Below, piece by piece: positions 1 to 8,277 of a DNA stretch of 28,629 nucleotides. The notes beneath the pieces are model-generated. The model was given only the letters and a program-made list of their open reading frames with translations, had not been told where the DNA came from and searched no databases. Source of the stretch: Nemertoderma westbladi (lineage: Eukaryota; Xenacoelomorpha; Nemertodermatida; Nemertodermatidae); assembly GCA_032718475.1 (NCBI GenBank), contig JAUCBJ010008977.1:1-28629 (forward strand). Reading direction: 5' to 3'. Numbering within the stretch: the first letter of the stretch is position 1; each line of letters begins with the position of its first letter. A program made the position numbers and the translations under genes.

Positions 1-1059
1 AGGATAAGCTGCAATGAAGTGATCCCCACCACATAGGGATCCTCGGATATAAGGATTACAGGATTACAACTTCCGAACTTGAAGTTTAGAACTGCAGTAG
101 GCCTATAATGCAGGCAGATTGTCTCATGCGTTTACTAAAATCCTGAGGTTATTAGCCAAATGGGTGAATGTGGATTGGTTAGGCCTACTGAAAGAACATG
201 AGAAAACAAAAATGCTAGGCCTAGTACAATCACAGTATTAGGCTCACTAAAAATTAACAAATAATAAATGAAATACTGAAATAGGTCTAAATTTAGTTAT
301 ACAACAACCGTCAGACCATACCTGCTGCCTGCATACAGCCGTACCAAACCTGATAACATGCAGACAAGCCTAGAATACAAGTGAAATGTATAGTAGGCAG
401 GTATGCCTACTGTCAGACTGTAGTAAGGCCTGTGAAAGTACGGGCGGTGGTACGCTACTGCTGTACTGCAGTACTGCAGCAGGCGTCCCAGTGGAGGGGC
501 AGACCGGTATATGAAATCCAACACTACCGGTAATTGCTACACAGCCAGCTGTGAGTTCATTATTCTTGCCCAAGGCGCCTTGTCCCTGCCTCACACTACA
601 AAAAGTGTTGCCGTCGCTAGGATACAAATTATCTGTTATTGGTTAGAGCTGTACCATTGGTTGGCTTTGGTTGTGTTTGATGTAGGCCATCATGTTATGA
701 TATTCAAATGGATTGATGGAGGGAATTTCAAAATGGTCAAATAATACAACAATAATGAAATTTTTAATATGATGTGCAAGTATAAAATTCGCTGTAACTC
801 TGGTGCAACACGACCGTATTCGATGAAATTTTCATTGTTACGTACGGTAATTAATGCGTTTACAATTGCTATACTCAATATATTTATAATCGGTATGATT
901 TTTAAACTATAAGAGTTTAAGAGCCGGGAATTGCCAAATTGTGGCTACGTAGGCCAGATTTGACCACAAAATTGACCAGGTTCGTGCAACTCTTGAAAAT
1001 TTTGGAATATGTCAATTTTGTTCTACTATCATGTTCTATAAATGACCAAAGTTAAAAAA
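1..1059. other. AT-rich region without a recognisable gene
   Basis: I see no coding region here. The open frames are short, start in unremarkable sequence and resemble no family I know. The stretch carries several AGGCCT-containing palindromes (near 100, 178 and 217) and a PstI-rich near-palindrome around 460-482 (CTGTACTGCAGTACTGCAGC), typical of repeat-rich invertebrate intergenic DNA. Confidence 0.6.
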
Positions 1060-2478
1060 AATATAATTCCTAGGAAGTTGTTTTATTTTTGATAAATATG
1101 TAATTTTATGGTGAAAATTGGTTAATTTCGTTAAAAATCAGTGAAAATTTGACGGTTTGGAGTAAAATTGGGTGGGTTGGGCCAACTCATATAAATTGTT
1201 GCCAGTGTTATTTTTCTTATCCTAAAACGTTCTTTAATTGAGCACAGTTTTAGAAAATATAATTCCTAGGAAGTTCTTAAACTAAAGCTCAGACTTTCAA
1301 AAATACGGTCATTTAACGGACTTTTTTTATTTGTCTGTCATACCTACACACAACGTTGAAATCGAAAATGGCATGCATATTCGGATTCAGCACACCAAAA
1401 TGTACCTATATAGTATATTTTGAGGTAATCTGAAGCTAAAATAAAAAAAATGAAAAAATGAAAAAAAATTTCGCCAAAATTTGCCAAACTTCCAAAAATA
1501 CTTAACTTGCTCAGATTTTCATGAAATTTGGTACGGATGTGCCCAAAGCAATTCTAAGAAACTAATTTGAAGGATTTACGGAAAAATGCAATTTAAGCCG
1601 ATATATCGCATTTTGAGTGCCTAATTTTAGGGTAAATTTCAAGAAAATACAGATTTCCTAAGTTTGGCCCTTATTTACTACAAGAAGCAAAAACTTTTTG
1701 TATTAAGATTAAATGGATAAAATGTAGAGCTATCTTATCCATCTGTGATGTTAAAGTTTCAGAAAAATATAAGCAGACAATTCGGAGAAAACCACTTTCT
1801 ACCAAAACCTATTTTGTCAACTTCCAAAATTACCATTTTTCGGCCCCAATTTCCGGCCCTTAATATTCAGGCAACGCACAATATCAATAACAGTAATGGA
1901 ACTCCCATCTTCCCTCTATATAACGCAAGTGGAACGGTTTCCTTCTAATTAAAAGATACAGAGTTATAACGATTTAAAAATTGTCAAAAATATCCAAATT
2001 TGGCCCAAAATTGGCCAAAAGTTAAATTATTGGCATACTGTTAAATATTTTTGGCCAATATTTTGACCCGATGAACAACTGTATTGGATATGTATTCGGT
2101 ATGAGTTTCAATCGAAATGGCCAAGCTGCTTTGGTGATAGCGAGAAAACAATGTAAAAATTTACCAATTTGATAATTTTTGGGTAAAATTAAAATGTGGC
2201 CAAAATGGCCAAATTTGGCTAAACGAAATTTTTTAATGAAACTTGCAAATTTATCCGCGCACAAAGTCTCCGGAGAACGTTTGAAGATTTCAGTCGCCTT
2301 CACTCCGAATTTAATCATTTAGTGCTAGAAGTTTCCAAATTGGGGCAAAAATCCACATTTGGTGGCCAATTTGGAAATGTTGGGAAACTAAATTGAAAAA
2401 ACAAAACCGTACAAAATTCTTAGAATAACAAAAACTACAAACGTGGCAAATTTCAGAGAATATAATTCCTAGGAAGTT
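1060..2478. repeat. Non-coding block with a 20-bp motif repeated three times
   Basis: The exact 20-mer AATATAATTCCTAGGAAGTT occurs at 1060-1079, 1256-1275 and 2459-2478, always in the same orientation, with core TTCCTAGGAA being a palindrome. The DNA between is AT-rich and saturated with GGCCAAAATT-like words. No convincing gene is present. The first and last motif copies may mark the edges of a decayed non-autonomous element, but no target duplication was recognised. Confidence 0.45.
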
Positions 2479-2539
2479 GTAAAACGCCCCGAGTAAGCTC
2501 CACTTTCTATATACTAATGTTGGAACGCCTACGCCCGGT

Positions 2540-2570
2540 GTGGGAGAATCCTCACGAAGGATCCTCCCAC
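2540..2570. repeat. Hairpin, 13-bp arms
   Basis: Arms 2540-2552 (GTGGGAGAATCCT) and 2558-2570 (AGGATCCTCCCAC) pair at 12 of 13 positions around a 5-base loop. It lies about 40 bp outside the left edge of the duplicated 2.77 kb block. Function is unknown; it could be a remnant of a transposon end. Confidence 0.5.
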
Positions 2571-2756
2571 GTTGTGTTGTTTTTAGGTTTACATAAGAAC
2601 CGCATATCCGACTAGAATGTTTAATATACAGCTCGTCGCCTATTTACCGAGTGAACGCAGTGAGCGTTGATTGGTCAATAAAATAGATATTTAATTATTA
2701 GTAACATTAATTATGGAAAGACAGGAAGAAATATTCCTTAATTAAAGTAAAAGTCT

Positions 2757-2764
2757 TATAAAAG
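2757..2764 (+). promoter_or_regulatory. Possible TATA box in repeat F
   Basis: TATAAAAG lies about 90 bp downstream of an inverted CCAAT word (ATTGG) at the start of F. The same arrangement occurs at 6554-6561 and 16614-16621. The spacing fits an RNA polymerase II core promoter reading rightward, but transcription is not shown by sequence alone. Confidence 0.3.
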
Positions 2765-3128
2765 GAATCAATCCCGTTAATATAGTAGAACTACTTACTG
2801 TACTGATGATATAATATCCACTACTCTGATGGTCTTTTATATTATTCAATGGCAACACGTAAAAAATAATTAAAATTGGTTACTTTTATAATTTATTAAA
2901 TTAATAAATAAGTTACATTACGTAAAATACCAGATAAAATTTTCACAGATTTGTTGCGTTTTGAAATAAAGTTTGTAGTAGATAAATTATTACAGGTTAT
3001 TTATCTTGAGCGAAACATGAATCCAATCAGCATATGATGACTAGATACAAATATAGTTTCGTTATCTTGGCCTTCTCAGTAAGGTAAGTATTTCCGCTTC
3101 TACGTATTGTTTCAATTTCAGTAACAAG

Positions 3129-3383
3129 TTAGGTAACTTTTATTTTAATTTCAATGCTTTCAAATGGACCTATTTCCTTTTCCTTCGAGGGTTTCTCAGG
3201 ATTTAGCCCCATTTCCTTTTCCTTGTAGGGTTTCCAATAAGTTTTTCCCCACGTTCCAGTTAAATCCGCCCCTGGCTCGCAATACCAGTACATCCTAAAC
3301 CTGCGATCGTACCACCATGGTCCATTTTCACTACATACTTGAAACTGGTCGACCACACTCCTATCCGCAAAGAAATAGAACAT
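3129..3383 (-). CDS. 84-codon ORF inside repeat F, copy 1
   Basis: An ATG-initiated minus-strand ORF encoding a small aromatic- and lysine-rich product, with WWYDRRFRMYWYCEPG near residues 23-38 and a tandem KPYKEKEMG / KPSKEKEIG motif near the C-terminus. I recognise no family. It has no clear signal peptide and only two cysteines. It is identical in the second F copy. The third copy differs by two substitutions, both changing the protein, which does not suggest purifying selection. It may be an exon, a short repeat-borne gene or chance. Confidence 0.25.
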   Translation of the reverse strand: MFYFFADRSVVDQFQVCSENGPWWYDRRFRMYWYCEPGADLTGTWGKTYWKPYKEKEMGLNPEKPSKEKEIGPFESIEIKIKVT

Positions 3384-3645
3384 TTTATTTATACCTTTAT
3401 TATATTAATTAAATGAATATTTAGTGAATTTATTTTTCTCACATCTATTCGGACCTATTATTATTGGGTTAATTTAATTGCCACACAATGTAAGTAATTT
3501 AAGTATTCTCTATTAAAAATAAAAACATGACTACTAAGGAAAAACACAGTAATCTTTTGTTGTAAAAAAAGTGCATAATGTTTTGTTTTTGTAGATATCA
3601 CCGCGACAACCATAGAACAGTTTCAGGTCCACAGGCCCTGTAAAG

Positions 3646-3949
3646 TTGTACGCGCTTTTGAAGACCTTTAGCAGTTTAACCCGCCAAAATTTATATGTCT
3701 TTTGGTTTATAAATAGACTTTAGAAGTTGACATATATTTAATACCAATAAACACAACATTAGCAGAAGCCAGCCTAGTGCGCGTCCATTCACCCGCTGGA
3801 TATACCCGGGAGACTGGATTCTGAGGGCTTAGATTATTATTGCAGTGTAAGCTTACTGTATTATTCGATTGATCGTTAATAAATAATTTCTGACTAATAT
3901 TATTCACTTTCGGGAAATATTAACAGTTCCTTTAGGACGTGGCGCTCTA
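3646..3949 (+). repeat. Repeat X, copy 1 (about 300 bp)
   Basis: X starts TTGTACGCGCTTTTGAAG directly at the end of F and continues through CGGGAAATATTAACAG to GGCGCTCTA. Its reverse complement is found at 16233-16520 at roughly 80% identity by eye, including the shared core CATTCACCCGCTGGATATAC. Left and right X copies are therefore inverted relative to each other. Confidence 0.8.
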
Positions 3950-4124
3950 TCTAGGTAAACAGAGATATGACTTATACTAATCACAACGGTAAATCGGTAA
4001 GGCTTATGATTCACGTATGAGGCGCATTCTTTAGGAAATGCTTAGTTATCAATCACAATCAGGCACACTACCGGTAACACACAATACTGCTCACTATTTT
4101 GCCGACCGTCAATGAATTTTATCA

Positions 4125-4132
4125 TATATAAA
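4125..4132 (+). promoter_or_regulatory. Possible TATA box upstream of truncated ORF
   Basis: TATATAAA, about 350 bp upstream of the open frame that leads into the Asn-rich ORF. An identical copy lies at 7922-7929. It is a plausible core promoter; nothing else supports it. Confidence 0.25.
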
Positions 4133-4480
4133 GAGAACAGCAACGGACTCATGTAGTGCTTATCAAATAGCATTAAATTCACTACAAACCACAATAATAT
4201 AAGTCGCAATCGCTATATATAACCCGTCTCTCTAACCTGTAGTGTATCAAGAAAATTGGGAAATTTGGGTTCTTTATAAATATTCTCCAAATAATATTCA
4301 ACCAAACAACAGTAAATAGCAGTATAATAATGTATGTTGAACCGATAATGTAAGACTGAATTGAGATAAGTTGATATGTTATGCACTGATAACAGTTATA
4401 CGCTCTATAATTTAAGCCTACTAATGTTTCTTCTAAAGTATGAAAACGAGTTGACTCTAGAGCCGGTGTTCCTGGCCTAG

Positions 4481-5383
4481 ATAGAAACAACACAACAGTA
4501 TCAAGAAAAAACAGTAAGACTGAACACTCCTAGCACGATCGGCCGAAAGCTCCACATCGACAGAAAAACGGAATGTAAGGAGCATGAGGCGAGAGAGGAA
4601 AAGGAACGCAAGGAGCGTGGGGCAAGACGGCGGGAGGAAGTTAGGAGAGTGGCAGAGTTGGCCAAACAGAGCGAACGGGAGTGTAGGGAGAGAATAGCAA
4701 AGGAGGAGTGTGAGCGAAAAGAATTAAAGAGACGCCAAAGTGAGCTTGCGGAGCATAGGATTAGGCGCACGCGCGAGCTGCGACTGGTGCGGGCGGGGGC
4801 GTCTGAGAGCGGGACTGGCTCGAGTATTTTAGGGGAGCCAGGGGCCGTGGATACATTTATTAATACCCCACTTACAGGGACCGCACGACAGACCCAAAAC
4901 TGGTGTGACCGTACGGGCGGGGGGGGTAATAATGATAATGGTACAGTAGACGTGGTTAATATTAATAGTACCGTATGGGACAATTCTAACCAAACCTTCA
5001 TTGCAGCAAATAATACTTTACCTAGTAGCGGTAATTTAAATTTAAATACAAATAATAATTTCAATTTGAACGTGCAAAATAATCCGAATAGTAATTTAGA
5101 TTTAGAGAATAATAATAATTCAAATAATTTAAATAATGATCTAAGCCCGAATTTACAAAATAATTCAAATGATTTTGTTTCAAACGAACAAATTAATTCC
5201 GTTTCCGATATGGGTGTTATTAACGTAAACACGTCGGGCGTGTATAGCCAGACAGACGGGGGCCTGGTAGGTCGTACAGTTGGCGGGCCGGAAGTAGCTG
5301 GGTTAGATAGACCCAGCGAGGGCCTGGTAGGCCACGTAGTTGGTAGGCAGGAAGTAGCTGGATTAGGTAGACCCAGCAGTTAG
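4481..5383 (+). pseudogene. Truncated copy of the Asn-rich gag-leader ORF
   Basis: Open from 4481 to the stop at 5381-5383 and identical to the first 300 or so codons of the ORF at 8278-10287, apart from one Arg/Cys replacement. It encodes a charged helical N-terminal part, an Asn-rich tract and two of the 20-residue GLVGR/GLVGH repeats. It then runs into the 84-bp array, where TAG TAG ends the frame. There is no in-frame ATG before the Asn-rich part. It is a broken product of the duplication, not an independent gene. Confidence 0.7.
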
Positions 5384-6408
5384 TAGTTATATGTACCTAG
5401 AATGTTTAATTTACATATCCGAAACACCAACAAAGTAAACTAACTTTAATGACTGGACTGCAGTTAGTAGTTATATGTACCTAGAATGTTTAATTTACAT
5501 ATCCGAAACACCAACAAAGTAAACTAACTTTAATGACTGGACTGCAGTTAGTAGTTATATGTACCTAGGATGTTTAATTTACATATCCGAAACACCAACA
5601 AAGTAAACTAACTTTAATGACTGGACTGCAGTTAGTAGTTATATGTACCTAGGATGTTTAATTTACATATCCGAAACACCAACAAAGTAAACTAACTTTA
5701 ATGACTGGACTGCAGTTAGTAGTTATATGTACCTAGAATGTTTAATATACATATCCGAAACACCAACAAAGTAAACTAACTTTAATGACTGGACTGCAGT
5801 TAGTAGTTATATGTACCTAGGATGTTTAATTTACATATCCGAAACACCAACAAAGTAAACTAACTTTAATGACTGGACTGCAGTTAGTAGTTATATGTAC
5901 CTAGGATGTTTAATTTACATATCCGAAACACCAACAAAGTAAACTAACTTTAATGACTGGACTGCAGTTAGTAGTTATATGTACCTAGAATGTTTAATAT
6001 ACATATCCGAAACACCAACAAAGTAAACTAACTTTAATGACTGGACTGCAGTTAGTAGTTATATGTACCTAGAATGTTTAATTTACATATCCGAAACACC
6101 AACAAAGTAAACTAACTTTAATGACTGGACTGCAGTTAGTAGTTATATGTACCTAGGATGTTTAATTTACATATCCGAAACACCAACAAAGTAAACTAAC
6201 TTTAATGACTGGACTGCAGTTAGTAGTTATATGTACCTAGAATGTTTAATTTACATATCCGAAACACCAACAAAGTAAACTAACTTTAATGACTGGACTG
6301 CAGTTAGTAGTTATATGTACCTAGAATGTTTAATTTACATATCCGAAACACCAACAAAGTAAACTAACTTTAATGACTGGACTGCAGTTAGTAGTTAGTT
6401 ATATGTAC
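5378..6408 (+). repeat. 84-bp tandem array, about 12.3 units
   Basis: The unit starts AGTTAGTAGTTATATG at 5378, 5462, 5546 and so on every 84 bp, up to a partial unit at 6386 carrying a GTTA duplication. Units differ only by A/G in CCTAGAATG/CCTAGGATG and T/A in TTTAATTTAC/TTTAATATAC. The last unit flows into the duplicated block through CTAGAATGTTTAATATAC. The homogeneity implies recent expansion. A fragment of the unit also flanks the left edge of copy 1 near 2605-2630. Confidence 0.95.
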
Positions 6409-6553
6409 CTAGAATGTTTAATATACAGCTCGTCGCCTATTTACCGAGTGAACGCAGTGAGCGTTGATTGGTCAATAAAATAGATATTTAATTATTAGTA
6501 ACATTAATTATGGAAAGACAGGAAGAAATATTCCTTAATTAAAGTAAAAGTCT

Positions 6554-6561
6554 TATAAAAG
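6554..6561 (+). promoter_or_regulatory. Possible TATA box in repeat F, copy 2
   Basis: TATAAAAG in the second F copy, in the same context as 2757-2764. It reads toward the gag region about 1.7 kb downstream. Confidence 0.3.
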
Positions 6562-6925
6562 GAATCAATCCCGTTAATATAGTAGAACTACTTACTGTAC
6601 TGATGATATAATATCCACTACTCTGATGGTCTTTTATATTATTCAATGGCAACACGTAAAAAATAATTAAAATTGGTTACTTTTATAATTTATTAAATTA
6701 ATAAATAAGTTACATTACGTAAAATACCAGATAAAATTTTCACAGATTTGTTGCGTTTTGAAATAAAGTTTGTAGTAGATAAATTATTACAGGTTATTTA
6801 TCTTGAGCGAAACATGAATCCAATCAGCATATGATGACTAGATACAAATATAGTTTCGTTATCTTGGCCTTCTCAGTAAGGTAAGTATTTCCGCTTCTAC
6901 GTATTGTTTCAATTTCAGTAACAAG

Positions 6926-7180
6926 TTAGGTAACTTTTATTTTAATTTCAATGCTTTCAAATGGACCTATTTCCTTTTCCTTCGAGGGTTTCTCAGGATT
7001 TAGCCCCATTTCCTTTTCCTTGTAGGGTTTCCAATAAGTTTTTCCCCACGTTCCAGTTAAATCCGCCCCTGGCTCGCAATACCAGTACATCCTAAACCTG
7101 CGATCGTACCACCATGGTCCATTTTCACTACATACTTGAAACTGGTCGACCACACTCCTATCCGCAAAGAAATAGAACAT
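6926..7180 (-). CDS. 84-codon ORF inside repeat F, copy 2
   Basis: Same product as the ORF at 3129-3383, identical at the protein level because it lies in the duplicated block. The family is unknown and coding status is uncertain. Confidence 0.25.
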   Translation of the reverse strand: MFYFFADRSVVDQFQVCSENGPWWYDRRFRMYWYCEPGADLTGTWGKTYWKPYKEKEMGLNPEKPSKEKEIGPFESIEIKIKVT

Positions 7181-7442
7181 TTTATTTATACCTTTATTAT
7201 ATTAATTAAATGAATATTTAGTGAATTTATTTTTCTCACATCTATTCGGACCTATTATTATTGGGTTAATTTAATTGCCACACAATGTAAGTAATTTAAG
7301 TATTCTCTATTAAAAATAAAAACATGACTACTAAGGAAAAACACAGTAATCTTTTGTTGTAAAAAAAGTGCATAATGTTTTGTTTTTGTAGATATCACCG
7401 CGACAACCATAGAACAGTTTCAGGTCCACAGGCCCTGTAAAG

Positions 7443-7746
7443 TTGTACGCGCTTTTGAAGACCTTTAGCAGTTTAACCCGCCAAAATTTATATGTCTTTT
7501 GGTTTATAAATAGACTTTAGAAGTTGACATATATTTAATACCAATAAACACAACATTAGCAAAAGCCAGCCTAGTGCGCGTCCATTCACCCGCTGGATAT
7601 ACCCGGGAGACTGGATTCTGAGGGCTTAGATTATTATTGCAGTGTAAGCTTACTGTATTATTCGATTGATCGTTAATAAATAATTTCTGACTAATATTAT
7701 TCACTTTCGGGAAATATTAACAGTTCCTTTAGGACGTGGCGCTCTA
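7443..7746 (+). repeat. Repeat X, copy 2 (left inverted partner)
   Basis: Copy of X in the second duplicated block, directly after F. With the inverted copy at 16233-16520 it brackets the whole gag-protease-exonuclease tract like long terminal inverted repeats. Confidence 0.82.
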
Positions 7747-7921
7747 TCTAGGTAAACAGAGATATGACTTATACTAATCACAACGGTAAATCGGTAAGGC
7801 TTATGATTCACGTATGAGGCGCATTCTTTAGGAAATGCTTAGTTATCAATCACAATCAGGCACACTACCGGTAACACACAATACTGCTCACTATTTTGCC
7901 GACCGTCAATGAATTTTATCA

Positions 7922-7929
7922 TATATAAA
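7922..7929 (+). promoter_or_regulatory. Possible TATA box upstream of Asn-rich ORF
   Basis: TATATAAA followed by AGAGAACAGC, about 350 bp upstream of the frame opening at 8278. In the absence of a 5' LTR this is the nearest promoter-like word for the gag region. Confidence 0.28.
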
Positions 7930-8277
7930 GAGAACAGCAACGGACTCATGTAGTGCTTATCAAATAGCATTAAATTCACTACAAACCACAATAATATAAG
8001 TCGCAATCGCTATATATAACCCGTCTCTCTAACCTGTAGTGTATCAAGAAAATTGGGAAATTTGGGTTCTTTATAAATATTCTCCAAATAATATTCAACC
8101 AAACAACAGTAAATAGCAGTATAATAATGTATGTTGAACCGATAATGTAAGACTGAATTGAGATAAGTTGATATGTTATGCACTGATAACAGTTATACGC
8201 TCTATAATTTAAGCCTACTAATGTTTCTTCTAAAGTATGAAAACGAGTTGACTCTAGAGCCGGTGTTCCTGGCCTAG

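Larger units (their letters stand above)
2663..3647 (+). repeat. Repeat F, copy 1 (about 985 bp)
   Basis: F begins AGCGTTGATTGG and ends CCTGTAAAGTT. It recurs at 6460-7444 and, with about 97% apparent identity and one deletion of roughly 35 bp, at 16520-17481. Both ends of F are the same in the left and right copies, so it behaves as a discrete unit. It contains an inverted CCAAT (ATTGG) and a TATAAAAG about 90 bp apart, and a minus-strand 84-codon ORF. It has no terminal inverted repeats and no TG...CA ends, so it is not a textbook LTR or DNA transposon. Confidence 0.8.
2612..5377 (+). repeat. Duplicated 2.77 kb block, copy 1
   Basis: This block matches 6409-9174 at a constant offset of 3797 bp. 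The only substitutions noticed are single bases, such as G versus A in the AGCAGAAGCC/AGCAAAAGCC context and C versus T in GACGCC/GATGCC. It holds repeat F, repeat X, a TATA-containing leader and the first part of the Asn-rich ORF. On the right it stops abruptly inside the 60-bp coding repeat, where the 84-bp array begins. It is either a very recent segmental duplication or an assembly duplication around an unresolved array. Confidence 0.9.
6460..7444 (+). repeat. Repeat F, copy 2
   Basis: Same unit as 2663-3647 within the duplicated block. It immediately precedes repeat X in plus orientation, mirroring the right-hand side where F follows inverted X. It therefore forms the left outer member of the F-X...X'-F frame around the retroelement tract. 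Confidence 0.85.

Noticed and set aside
4182-4493. 103-codon minus-strand frame (also 7979-8290) and 66-codon frame in repeat X (3707-3907, 7504-7704)
   Set aside because: They are present twice only because of the duplicated block. They are not conserved as frames in the diverged inverted X copy and show no recognisable motif.
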